Assembly (NCBI RefSeq): GCF_026168105.1
Contig: NZ_LBMW01000005.1
Coordinates: 62,001-126,000 of the forward strand
From: Streptomyces hygroscopicus
GTDB lineage: Bacteria; Actinomycetota; Actinomycetes; Streptomycetales; Streptomycetaceae
Direction of reading: 5' to 3'
DNA length: 64,000 bases
The stretch's first letter is position 1; each line of letters begins with the position of its first letter. A program made the translations under genes and the position numbers. Below the pieces are notes generated by a model. That model had not been told where the DNA came from, made no database searches, and was given only the letters and a program-made list of their open reading frames with translations. Shown here one piece after another: positions 16,886-25,723 of the stretch.

Positions 16886-16889
<4 letters not shown>
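15828..16889 (-). CDS. Sensor histidine kinase
   Basis: A 353-residue membrane kinase. Two membrane helices at about 8-30 and 62-85 enclose a short extracytoplasmic loop of roughly 35 residues. A HAMP linker follows, then the H-box HELRTPL, the N-box NLIRNAQQH, the G1 box DHGQGF and the G2 box GTGLGLAI. The small sensor loop suggests detection of envelope or membrane signals rather than a large ligand. Its GTG/ATG start overlaps the end of the response regulator gene by four bases, so they form a cognate pair. The divergent lipoprotein operon is the likely target. Confidence 0.92.
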
Positions 16890-17584
<695 letters not shown>

Positions 17585-17651
17585 GGTGCCTTCCTTCTCC
17601 TTCCGCCTCTTACTTCTCCGCGCCGTTCGGCTCCCACGATCCTGGGCGCTG

Positions 17652-17704
17652 ATGAAGCTGTCATGAAGTCACCCGGGTGGGCGTGTTCTTCATGCCACCT
17701 TCAT
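17652..17704. promoter_or_regulatory. Paired 11-bp-spaced ATGAAG direct repeats (response-regulator box)
   Basis: ATGAAG occurs at 17652-17657 and 17663-17668. Its complement CTTCAT occurs at 17688-17693 and 17699-17704. Each pair is spaced exactly 11 bases, one helical turn, and the two pairs face each other between the response regulator gene and the divergent lipoprotein gene. This is the expected layout for an OmpR-type regulator controlling both directions. Confidence 0.65.
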
Positions 17705-17764
17705 CAGCGGCGGTTTGTCTGGCCACACACGCACCATCGACGACGATCTCGACGAGGAGTGGTC

Positions 17765-18766
17765 ATGTCACCCCGTTCGTATGTCAAGCCGGTCGCTGGA
17801 ACGGCGGCCGCGCTCCTTCTGGTGGCGGGCTCCGGCCTGCTGACAGGCTGCGGCAGCCCTACGAAAGACGCTGCGTCAGGCGGTACGGAGGAGGTCGCGG
17901 CCCCGATGGCCGCTCGCGGCCCTGCGCAGCCGCCCGTGCAGACGACCGAGGCGGACTGGAAGCCGGTCGCCGACACCCTCGGCCGCACCGGCACCCTGAT
18001 GAAGGGCACCGTCTACCGGATCCCGTTGCCCCGCAAGGACCTCACCGTCACCACCCAGGGCGTCACCATCAAGCCCGGCCTCTCCCTCGGCGGCTACGCG
18101 GCCTTCGCCAAGTACAAGCACGAGACCATGCTCATGGGCGACCTGGTCGTCACCGAGGACGAACTGCCCAAGGTCACCGACGCGCTGCAGGCCGCCGGTA
18201 TCGAGCAGACCGCCCTGCACAAGCACCTGCTCCAGCAGTCCCCGGCCATCTGGTGGACCCACATCGACGCCATGGGCAACCCGGTCACCCTGGCCAGGGG
18301 CCTGAAGTCCGCCCTGGACGCCACCGCGATCCCGCCCGCCTCGCCGCCCCCGGCCACCCAGCCGCCCATCGCCCTGGACACCGCCGGGATCGACAAGGCG
18401 CTCGGCCGCAAGGGCACCGCCGACGGCGGCATCTACAAGTTCTCGATCTCCCGCAAGGACACGGTTACCGACGGCACCCACGTGCTGCCGCCCGCGGTCG
18501 GCATCACCACCGGCATCAACTTCCAGCCCCTGGGGGGCAACAGGGCCGCGATCAACGGCGACTTCGTCATGACCGCCTCCGAGGTACAGAAGGTCATCCG
18601 TGCGCTGCGCAAGGGAGGCATCGACATCGTCGAACTACACAACCACGCCCTGAACGACCAACCGCGCCTGTTCTACATGCACTTCTGGGCCACCGGTGAC
18701 GGAGTCACCCTGGCCAAGGCACTGCGCCCGGCCCTCAGCGCGACCGCGACAGCTCCCGCCTCGTGA
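17765..18766 (+). CDS. DUF1259 (LppY/LpqO-like) lipoprotein with duplicated domain
   Basis: A 333-residue predicted lipoprotein: basic start, hydrophobic core and lipobox LLTGC with C29. The mature part is two homologous domains, about residues 68-186 and 208-326. Each ends in the same histidine pattern: LHKH...WWTH (H152, H154, H166) and LHNH...FYMH (H292, H294, H306). The equal 140-residue offset shows an internal duplication. The HxH-x11-H pattern suggests metal binding, though no function is established for the family. GAGGAG precedes the ATG. The downstream membrane protein gene overlaps its stop, and a response-regulator box lies upstream. Confidence 0.82.
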   Translation: MSPRSYVKPVAGTAAALLLVAGSGLLTGCGSPTKDAASGGTEEVAAPMAARGPAQPPVQTTEADWKPVADTLGRTGTLMKGTVYRIPLPRKDLTVTTQGVTIKPGLSLGGYAAFAKYKHETMLMGDLVVTEDELPKVTDALQAAGIEQTALHKHLLQQSPAIWWTHIDAMGNPVTLARGLKSALDATAIPPASPPPATQPPIALDTAGIDKALGRKGTADGGIYKFSISRKDTVTDGTHVLPPAVGITTGINFQPLGGNRAAINGDFVMTASEVQKVIRALRKGGIDIVELHNHALNDQPRLFYMHFWATGDGVTLAKALRPALSATATAPAS

Positions 18767-19128
18767 TCAGCTGGGGCCAGATCGGCTACGGCGCCGCGCT
18801 GTCGGCCCTCTTCGCAGCCGTCCTCATCGCCGCCGCCCGAGACCGCAGCCGTGCCGCCCTCGCGACCGGCGCGCTCGCCGCGGCCGTCGGGCCCCTGGCC
18901 TGGAACGCGATCCTGCGAGCCACTCACGCACAACAGTTCTTCACCGACGCACCCGTCATCGTCTTGCCCATCAGCTGGCAGGACACCGGCTCCGGCGTCT
19001 TCACCCTCGCCGCCGCCTCCCTCGGTTACGGCCTCGGTCCGCTGGCCGCCCAGCCGACCCGGACCACCATCCGTTACGCGCTCCTGGCCGCGGTCGCGGC
19101 CCTGCTCGTCGACATCTACCTGTACTGA
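18763..19128 (+). CDS. Small four-helix membrane protein, unknown function
   Basis: A 121-residue hydrophobic protein with about four membrane helices (6-24, 30-46, 78-95 and 103-120). The GTG start overlaps the stop codon of the DUF1259 lipoprotein gene as GTGA, so the two are translationally coupled and may form one membrane complex. I do not recognise the family. No signal peptide or catalytic motif is seen. Confidence 0.65.
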   Translation: MISWGQIGYGAALSALFAAVLIAAARDRSRAALATGALAAAVGPLAWNAILRATHAQQFFTDAPVIVLPISWQDTGSGVFTLAAASLGYGLGPLAAQPTRTTIRYALLAAVAALLVDIYLY

Positions 19129-19350
19129 CCGTCCGGCCGTCAGGGATCTGTGCAGGGCGGTGGGCGGCAATCCGTCCGGTGGGCAAGCGCCGGTCAGGGC
19201 GCCGCCTGCCGCACCCATGGCTTGCCCAGAACCACTTTCGGCCTCATCGTCACCGGCATCGAGCCCTCCATCCCCTATGAGATCGGCGGGGTGCCTACGC
19301 TGCTCGCCGCCATAACGGCTCCTCACCCTCCAACCCGGGAAAGCCTGCAC

Positions 19351-20394
19351 ATGCCCCGTCGCCTCAGCCCCCGCGCACTGCTGGCCCTCGCCGCCGGAGT
19401 GCTCATCGCCCTCGCCGCCGCGGTGACCGGCGTCCTGCTCACCCGAGGCGGCAACCAGCCGTCCAAGGTGGCGCTTCCGCTCCGCCCGGTGAAGGAGATC
19501 GCCCTGCCGGGCGACAGCTCCCGCTTCGACTACGCGAGCCTCGACGCGAGCCGGGGGCTGCTGTTCATCGCCCACCTCGGCGCGAGCCAGGTCATCGAGG
19601 TCGACGTCCGCGCAGGACGCGTCGTACGGACCATCGACGGCCTGCCCGGCGTCCACGGCGTCCTGGTCGTCCCCGACCGGCACGAGGTGTACGCCACCGC
19701 GACCGACGCCAACCAGGTCGTGGCCATGGACGAGGCCACGGGCACCGTCCTTCACCACACCCCCACCGGCGACTACCCCGATGGCCTGGCCTACGACCCG
19801 GCACACGGCACGCTGTGGACCACCAACGAGTCCGGCGGCTCGGAAACCGTCGTCGACGCGGCCACCGCAGCCGTCCGCGGCACCGTCCCCCTCGGCGGTG
19901 AGGCCGGAAACGTCGCCTACGACCCCACCAGCCGTCAGATGCTCGCCGACGTCCAGACCCGCGACCAACTCGCCGTCATCGACCCGGCGACCCTGCACAT
20001 CCGCCGCCGCGTCGCGCTGCCCGGCTGCGACCACGACCACGGCCTCACCCTCGCCCCCGCCGACCGCCTGGCCTTCGTCGCCTGCGACGGCAACGCACGA
20101 CTGCTCACCGTGGACCTCACCACCTGGCACGTCACCGGCACCGACCGGGTCGGTGAGGAGCCCGACGTGCTCGCCTACGACCCCGCAGCCCGCCACCTCT
20201 ACGTCGCCTCGGAGACCGGCTGGGTCACCACCGCCGACAACAACAGCGGGCATCTGAACGTCACCGGCCGCGCTCACCTCGCCGACGGCGCTCACGTCGT
20301 CGCCGTCGACTCCACCACCCATCTGAGCTACTACCCCGTCCCGCACGGCTCCGGCGGGCACCCGGCGCTTCTCGTGTACCGGCCTGGACCGTGA
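19351..20394 (+). CDS. YncE-like beta-propeller protein, membrane anchored
   Basis: A 347-residue protein. An N-terminal membrane helix (LLALAAGVLIALAAAVTGVLL) is followed by about seven blades of YVTN/YncE type, for example FDYASLDASRGLLFIAHLGA, then VLVVPDRHEVYATATDANQV and YDPAARHLYVASETG. Such propellers sit outside the cytoplasmic membrane and bind partners or ligands. CDHDHG together with a later CDG offers a possible metal site. GGGA lies about 10 bases before the ATG at 19351. It follows the DUF1259 and membrane protein genes with a 220-base gap that shows no clear promoter or terminator, so it could be part of the same unit. Confidence 0.78.
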   Translation: MPRRLSPRALLALAAGVLIALAAAVTGVLLTRGGNQPSKVALPLRPVKEIALPGDSSRFDYASLDASRGLLFIAHLGASQVIEVDVRAGRVVRTIDGLPGVHGVLVVPDRHEVYATATDANQVVAMDEATGTVLHHTPTGDYPDGLAYDPAHGTLWTTNESGGSETVVDAATAAVRGTVPLGGEAGNVAYDPTSRQMLADVQTRDQLAVIDPATLHIRRRVALPGCDHDHGLTLAPADRLAFVACDGNARLLTVDLTTWHVTGTDRVGEEPDVLAYDPAARHLYVASETGWVTTADNNSGHLNVTGRAHLADGAHVVAVDSTTHLSYYPVPHGSGGHPALLVYRPGP

Positions 20395-20421
20395 CCCCTT
20401 CTACTGGGACCACCATCTGGT

Positions 20422-20435
20422 GTAACCATGGTTGC
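20422..20435. promoter_or_regulatory. GTAACCATGGTTGC operator upstream of fetA-like gene
   Basis: A palindrome of the AACC-N2-GGTT type, matching the sites at chrA and chrB. It lies 44 bases upstream of the GTG start chosen for the ABC ATPase and touches an alternative ATG at 20439. Confidence 0.6.
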
Positions 20436-20465
20436 ATCATGGTGCTGAACGGTGAGGTGAGTCCC

Positions 20466-21143
20466 GTGGAGACGAGCGCGTTCGCCCTGGAGCGTGTCAC
20501 GGTGCGACGCGGCGACACGACCCTGTTGGAGGAGATCACCTGCTCCATTCCCGCCGCGGCCTGCACTGCCCTGGTCGGACCGAGCGGCGCGGGCAAGACG
20601 ACTTTCCTACGTCTTCTCAACCGGCTTGAAGAACCCACGGCCGGGACCGTCGCCTTCCAGGACCGCGCCCTGGCCGACTGGAACGTCCTCGCCCTTCGTC
20701 GCCACGTCACCCTCGTGGGTCAGCAACCTGTCCTGCTCACCGACAGCGTCCTGGACGACCTGCGCGTCGGCCGTCCCGACCTCGGCCGGCCAGAAGCGGC
20801 GGTGCTTCTGGACCGCGTCCACCTGCCCACCACGTACCTCGACCGCGCCACCACGAACCTGTCCGGTGGCGAGGCACAACGCGTCTGCCTGGCACGCGCC
20901 CTGGCCGTCACCCCCAAGGCACTGCTGCTGGACGAACCCACCTCCGCCCTCGACGCGGTCGGCACCGCGGCGGTCGAGGACGTCGCACACGATCTGGTCG
21001 CCGACGGCCTGACCGTGGTCCTGGTCAGCCACAACATCGCCCAGGCTCGCCGCCGGTCCGACCACGTCCTCGTACTCGACCGCGGCCACCTCGTCGACCA
21101 GGGCGAAGCCCACCACGTCGACTACCTCAGGGAGCACGCGTGA
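20466..21143 (+). CDS. ABC transporter ATP-binding protein, FetA/YbbL-like
   Basis: A 225-residue ABC ATPase: Walker A GPSGAGKTT, Q-loop VGQQPVLL, signature LSGGEAQRVCLARAL, Walker B ALLLDEPTSALD and switch histidine VLVSHN. It is short, typical of FetA. The partner permease downstream belongs to the UPF0014/FetB family, for which E. coli FetAB is reported to export iron. The start at GTG 20466 is supported by GGTGAG 9 bases upstream; ATG 20439 is in frame but directly abuts the palindrome. The operator suggests regulation with the chromate genes. Confidence 0.85.
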   Translation: METSAFALERVTVRRGDTTLLEEITCSIPAAACTALVGPSGAGKTTFLRLLNRLEEPTAGTVAFQDRALADWNVLALRRHVTLVGQQPVLLTDSVLDDLRVGRPDLGRPEAAVLLDRVHLPTTYLDRATTNLSGGEAQRVCLARALAVTPKALLLDEPTSALDAVGTAAVEDVAHDLVADGLTVVLVSHNIAQARRRSDHVLVLDRGHLVDQGEAHHVDYLREHA

Positions 21144-21946
21144 ACCCCGCCGTCCCCACCTGGGCGGGCGTCGCCGCCTCCGCAGCCCTGGTCGCCCTCA
21201 CTGTCACCGTGGCCTGGCGCGGACGCCTCCGCCTGGCTCGCGACATTGCCCTCGCCGCAGTCCGCGCGGCACTCCAACTCGCCGCCGTCGGCGCCCTCCT
21301 GCTCCTGGTCTTCCGCCACGCCGGACTCGCCGGAGCCACCGGCTGGCTCGCCGTCATGGTTCTCATCGCGGGGCAGGTCGCCGCCCGCCGCACCCGGGCC
21401 CTGCCCAGGGCTCTGCCCACCGCGACCGTCGCGATCACCCTCGGCACGGCGGCGACCATGGGCACTCTGCTGGCCCTGGCCGTGATCGCCACCCAGGCCC
21501 GCGTCGTCATCCCCGTCGGCGGCATGGTCGTCTCCGGAGCCATGCAGGCCACCGCCCTCGCCCTGACCCGCCTCCACGACGAGGTCCGCACCGCCCGTCC
21601 CGCCATCGAGGCCCGTCTCAGCCTCGGCCTCGCCGCCACTGACGCCTTCGCCCCGCATCAGCGCACCATCGTCCGTACGGCCCTGATCCCCGCCCTCGAC
21701 TCCACCAAGACCGTCGGTGTCATCAGCTTGCCCGGAGCCATGACCGGCCTCATCCTCGCCGGAGTCGGCCCCTTCACGGCGATCCGCTACCAGATCGTCG
21801 TGATGTACATGCTGCTCGCGGCGGCGGCACTCGCCGCGCTCACTGCCGTCCGCCTGGCCGAACGCGCCCTGTTCGACGACGCCCACCGCCTGCGCCCCTT
21901 TGAAGGAGCTGAGGGCGCCAGGGCAACTCCCGATTCCCGGGGCTGA
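21140..21946 (+). CDS. ABC transporter permease, FetB/UPF0014 family
   Basis: A 268-residue permease with about seven membrane helices. The family block ALDSTKTVGVISLPGAMTGL, then ILAG and RYQIVVMYMLL, is intact near residues 190-235. E. coli FetB takes part in iron export and peroxide resistance; the substrate here may be another metal. The GTG start overlaps the stop of the ATPase gene as GTGA. The last 20 residues are hydrophilic and variable. Confidence 0.86.
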   Translation: MNPAVPTWAGVAASAALVALTVTVAWRGRLRLARDIALAAVRAALQLAAVGALLLLVFRHAGLAGATGWLAVMVLIAGQVAARRTRALPRALPTATVAITLGTAATMGTLLALAVIATQARVVIPVGGMVVSGAMQATALALTRLHDEVRTARPAIEARLSLGLAATDAFAPHQRTIVRTALIPALDSTKTVGVISLPGAMTGLILAGVGPFTAIRYQIVVMYMLLAAAALAALTAVRLAERALFDDAHRLRPFEGAEGARATPDSRG

Positions 21947-22049
21947 GAAGTGCTGAGGGCCCGCTCCGCGAGGCACTGCGAGAGCGCCTGTTCGACGGGT
22001 TGGGTGCGCGCGCGAACGAATCGAGGGCCCTGGTAGGCAACCGGGGCAC

Positions 22050-22890
22050 GCCGATGACCGCCGCCCGACCGACGAACTCGACACCCCGCTCGCGGTGCAC
22101 TCGGCCTCCCCACGCCCCGGCTTCTTCTCGTTCAACAAGTTCAACGCCATGCAACTGCTCATCAGGACCGCTCGGTTGGCCCAAGCCGAGGCGGAACAGA
22201 GCACCGTGGGCGGTCCCGCCGAGTGGGACGTGAAGAAGCGGCTCATGCTCGTCGACCGCACCAGGGTCGTCCGCCTGGAACGGCAGGGCGGCCGGTATCG
22301 CCCGAGTGGTCACCAACCGGGGCACGATCGACGTCCCCGCGAGCGGCCACGTCTTCCTCGGCCTGGGCACGGTGGAGAACACCCGGGTCGCCCTGGCGAC
22401 GCTGCCGAACACGCACTGCCTGATCGGCCGCAACCTCATGGCGCACCTGCGTTCCAACCTCACGATCCGCGTGCCGCGCGCCGCACTTGGCAACGCCTTG
22501 GCCGGCGTCGAGGAACTCGCCGTCTCAGCCCTGTTCGTCAAGGGCGTTCACACCCACACCGACGGCAGTCCGGAACACTTCCATCTCCAGATCACGGCCT
22601 CCGGCGTCGGCGCGCTGGGCACCGACTCCGAGGCGGAGCTGTTCAAGAAGATCCCCGACATCGACACGCTCGACAGCTTCCGCGACCTGACGGACGAGTG
22701 GGTCGTCGTCACCTTGCGCGGCATCGGCGAGATGACCGGCGACAAGACATCGCCCGATCCGGAAAACCGGGGAGCACATCCTGCCCCGCGGCGCAAGCCT
22801 GCCACCGCAGACCCGGCCTCGGGCTTCGTCGGACTCCAGGGCCACACCTGAAAGGTCGCCTTCCGGAACATCCGCATCAAGGAACTCTGA
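22050..22890 (+). pseudogene. GMC oxidoreductase remnant joined to a DUF1080-like tail
   Basis: From 22050 one frame reads DELDTPLAVHSASPRPGFFS then FNKFNAMQLLIRTARLAQ, ending near 22290 with RVVRLERQGG. The continuation VVTNRGTIDVPASGHVFLGL then GTVENTRVALATLP and IGRNLMAHLRSNL lies in another frame from 22306. Together these are the substrate and FAD domains of a GMC-type flavoenzyme, broken by a frameshift. The N-terminal FAD-binding domain and the C-terminal catalytic histidine region are gone. The end, SGFVGLQGHT, then TGA, then KVAFRNIRIKEL, is the typical finish of DUF1080 sugar-binding domains with a glycine codon replaced by a stop. The locus is clearly dead. Confidence 0.75.
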
Positions 22891-23058
22891 CACCCGGCCC
22901 CGGCCTGGATCCTGAACCGGATGCGCGAGCGGGGACGGCCCGTCCACGGCCAGCGGTGGTCCTGGACCCCGACCGGCCACCTGGCACCAGTCGCGCAGAC
23001 CGAGCCGACCAGGCCCAGCCGAAGTACAACTCGAAGAACAATCCGCACGCCCAACAAG

Positions 23059-23098
23059 CAGGGCCCCGCCGTGAGATAAGTCACGCGCCGGGGCCCTG
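23059..23098. terminator. GC-rich hairpin between pseudogene and tRNA-Leu
   Basis: The stem CAGGGCCCCG pairs with CGGGGCCCTG around a 20-base loop that itself contains GTGA/TCAC. No long T-run follows on either strand. It lies 110 bases downstream of the minus-strand tRNA-Leu gene and could end its transcript. The rest of 22891-23207 shows nothing. Confidence 0.55.
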
Positions 23099-23207
23099 TC
23101 GCGTCCTCGCCTCGGGCCGTGCGATACCTCACATCCGGCACGGACAACGAGAAAGGGCCCCTCCAGGACTTTCGTCACTGTGAGAGACCCGTTTCGTCGG
23201 TACCTCG

Positions 23208-23295
23208 TGGTGCGCGAGGGGGGAGTTGAACCCCCACGCCCTTGCGGGCACTGGAACCTGAATCCAGCGCGTCTGCCTATTCCGCCACCCGCGCA
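23208..23295 (-). tRNA. tRNA-Leu (CAG)
   Basis: The minus strand reads GCGCGGGTGGCGGAATAGGC, then an anticodon stem-loop with CAG (complement at 23258-23260), a long variable arm GTGCCCGCAAGGGCGT and TTCAACTC in the T-arm. The acceptor stem pairs over seven positions with one G-U. A CCA end appears to be encoded. The long variable arm confirms a class II tRNA, and CAG reads the leucine codon CUG. The gene marks the right edge of the accessory block. Confidence 0.95.
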
Positions 23296-23739
23296 TTGGG
23301 TGTGTCCTCCGGCTCCGGCCTCTTTCGTTGCTGGCGCCTTCCGACATCCAGAACATTAGCACGCTGGAGAGGGTGGGTTCACATCCCTTTCCCGCAGGGC
23401 GGCCCCGCCCGCCCCGGGACACCCCCCGCCCGACCAGCGACAACCCCGGGACGACCAGCGACGACGGGCGGACCGGCCGCGGCGTCCGGAACCCGGCGCC
23501 CTGCCCCGGCACCCGACGAGCGGACCGGGCCCGCCCGTCATCCGCGGCGCTCCCGTCCCACCCCGGCTCACCGGGCCCGGCCCCGTCCCGAGGTCCGACC
23601 GGCGCCGACCCCGGCACCCACCCGCGCCCCCGACCCGGCCCTCGCTCCGCACTGCCCCAAATCCGGGCCCCGCCCCAGACCCCGACCGCGACCCCGACCC
23701 CGGCCCCGACTCCGATCGCCACAAACGTCCAAATATGTC

Positions 23740-23960
23740 CCACTTGAAGCAACATGCCCAGGTTCACGTTCTCGACGTGTCCCGCCTCACGTTCGCCCTG
23801 TGTTCCGGTTCACCTTCTCGACGTGTTCCGGTTCACCTTCTCGACGTGTCCCGCCTCACGTTCCCCCCGTGTCCCGGTTCGCGCACCCGCCGTGTCCCGC
23901 CTTCACGCCTCAAAACGTGTCCCGCTTCACGTCTCAACATGTCCCTGTTCACGTATCAAC
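23740..23960. repeat. Imperfect direct repeats in the long gap 23296-24240
   Basis: The 940-base gap between tRNA-Leu and fhaA contains no convincing gene. Around 23640-23720 it is a CCCCGACCCCGG-rich stretch. From 23740 onward CTTCTCGACGTGTYCCG and TCAC/TTCACG elements recur about eight times at 20-30 base intervals, for example TTCTCGACGTGTTCCGGTTC. They encode repetitive, frame-ambiguous peptides and look non-coding. Bases 24150-24240 hold the fhaA leader with AAGGAGGAGGTG. Confidence 0.6.
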
Positions 23961-24240
23961 CTCGTACCGGTACCACTCATCTCTCCGGTAGGCGGGCGGG
24001 CTCCACAGCCAGGTGCGGGACACTGGTCTTCGGCCGCCTCTACGATCCATGTCAGGAGTACGTCCGAGGAGTACGCCCGGGAGGAGTTCGAAGAGGCTGT
24101 TCGCAGGGAACTCCGCAGGCGTCGACACCCGTCGACAGGGCCGACAGGGGGAACCAGGCGATTTTCCGGCGCGTGGATACGATCAGTAAGCAGTACCAGG
24201 TAAGCAGTAGACAGGACGGCAACGAAGGAGGAGGTGCCCC

Positions 24241-25077
24241 ATGGGAGTCCTGAAGAAGTTCGAGCAGCGTCTCGAAGGTCTGGTCAACGGCACCTTCGCC
24301 AAGGTGTTCAAGTCCGAGGTACAGCCCGTGGAGATCGCCGGTGCGCTCCAGCGGGAGTGCGACAACAACGCGACCATCTGGAACCGCGACCGGACCGTCG
24401 TCCCCAACGACTTCATCGTGGAGCTGAGCGCGCCGGACTACGAGCGCCTCAGCCCCTATTCCGGCCAGCTCGGCGACGAGCTCGCCGCCATGGTGCGCGA
24501 CTACGCCAAGCAGCAGCGCTACACGTTCATGGGCCCCATCAAGGTCCACCTGGAGAAGGCCGACGATCTCGACACCGGTCTGTACCGGGTCCGCAGCCGT
24601 ACTCTCGCCTCCTCCACGAACCAGCAGCCTCCCGCGCCGGACGCGGCAGGGCGCCAGGCCCCCGGCGGTTATGGCTATCCTCCGACGGGCGGGCCCACAG
24701 GGGCTCCGCCCATGCCGTCCGCGCCACCGCCCGGTGGGGGTCCCGGCGCCGCGCCCCACGGCCAGCGGCCCACGGCCGCGGCCACGGCGGGCGGGCGCAC
24801 CCGCTACTGGATCGAGATCAACGGCACCCGCCACCAGATCTCCCGTCCGACGCTGGTGCTGGGCCGCAGCACGGAGGCCGACGTGCGGATCGACGACCCC
24901 GGCGTCTCGCGTCGGCACTGTGAGATCCGGACCGGAACGCCCTCGACGATCCAGGATCTCGGGTCCACCAACGGCATCGTGGTGGACGGGCAGCACACCA
25001 CCCGCGCTACGCTCCGCGACGGCTCGCGGATCGTCGTGGGCAGCACCACCATCATTTACCGGCAAGCCGAAGGGTGA
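24241..25077 (+). CDS. fhaA: FHA domain protein FhaA (DUF3662 plus FHA)
   Basis: A 278-residue cytoplasmic protein. Residues 1-115 match the DUF3662 domain (GVLKKFEQRLEGLVNGTFAK, then FKSEVQPVEIAGALQRECD). A proline- and glycine-rich linker spans about 120-180, and the C-terminus is an FHA domain with GRSTEADVRIDDPGVSRRH and STNG. FHA domains bind phosphothreonine; mycobacterial FhaA is bound to PknB-phosphorylated MviN and restrains peptidoglycan synthesis. It leads a run of signalling and elongation genes. The ATG has the strong site AAGGAGGAGGTG. Confidence 0.92.
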   Translation: MGVLKKFEQRLEGLVNGTFAKVFKSEVQPVEIAGALQRECDNNATIWNRDRTVVPNDFIVELSAPDYERLSPYSGQLGDELAAMVRDYAKQQRYTFMGPIKVHLEKADDLDTGLYRVRSRTLASSTNQQPPAPDAAGRQAPGGYGYPPTGGPTGAPPMPSAPPPGGGPGAAPHGQRPTAAATAGGRTRYWIEINGTRHQISRPTLVLGRSTEADVRIDDPGVSRRHCEIRTGTPSTIQDLGSTNGIVVDGQHTTRATLRDGSRIVVGSTTIIYRQAEG

Positions 25078-25087
25078 AGCGGGGGCA

Positions 25088-25603
25088 ATGTCAGAGCTGA
25101 CCCTCACGGTCATGCGGCTGGGTTTCCTGGCCGTACTGTGGCTGTTCGTGATCGTGGCCGTGCAGGTCATCCGCAGCGACCTGTTCGGTACGCGTGTCAC
25201 CCAGCGCGGCTCGCGCCGGGAGAGCGGACGGCCGCAGCAGGCCGCCCGTCAGGCGGCGGCGCCCCCGGCGCAGCGCCAGCAGCCGAGCGGCGGCCGTCAG
25301 CGTCGTGGCGCCCCCAGCAAGCTGGTCGTCTCCGAGGGTTCCCTGACGGGCACGACGGTCGCGCTGCAGGGCCAGACGATCACGCTCGGCCGCGCCCACG
25401 ACAGCACTATCGTGCTGGACGACGACTACGCCTCCAGCCGGCACGCAAGGATCTACCCCGACCGGGACGGCCAGTGGATCGTCGAGGACCTCGGCTCCAC
25501 CAACGGCACGTACCTGGACCGGACCCGGCTGACGACCCCCACACCGATCCCGTTGGGCGCGCCGATCCGCATCGGCAAGACGGTCATCGAGCTGCGGAAG
25601 TAG
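25088..25603 (+). CDS. fhaB: Membrane-anchored FHA domain protein FhaB/FipA
   Basis: A 171-residue protein: one N-terminal membrane helix (about 8-27, LGFLAVLWLFVIVAVQVI), a basic Arg/Gln/Pro linker, then an FHA domain with LGRAHDSTIVLDDDYASSRH and LGSTNGTYL. The mycobacterial orthologue FipA links PknB phosphorylation to FtsZ and FtsQ at the septum. The ATG at 25088 is 10 bases after the fhaA stop. Confidence 0.92.
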   Translation: MSELTLTVMRLGFLAVLWLFVIVAVQVIRSDLFGTRVTQRGSRRESGRPQQAARQAAAPPAQRQQPSGGRQRRGAPSKLVVSEGSLTGTTVALQGQTITLGRAHDSTIVLDDDYASSRHARIYPDRDGQWIVEDLGSTNGTYLDRTRLTTPTPIPLGAPIRIGKTVIELRK

Positions 25604-25723
25604 TACGACAATGAGCGAGCGGAGCGAGCACGCAGCGGCGGTCCACACCGCGGGCCCCGGCGCGCTCCCGACCGGAGGGTGGGCACCGTGCGGATGTACC
25701 CGGAGCCGACGGGCGAGGTGCGC

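Noticed and set aside
21947..22049. Start of an intact gene before the GMC fragment
   Set aside because: No start codon in the correct frame with a ribosome binding site; similarity begins only near 22050.
23242..24253. Open frames of 139-249 codons across the tRNA-Leu and the repeat block
   Set aside because: They run through a tRNA and repeats, in several frames at once, with no domain.
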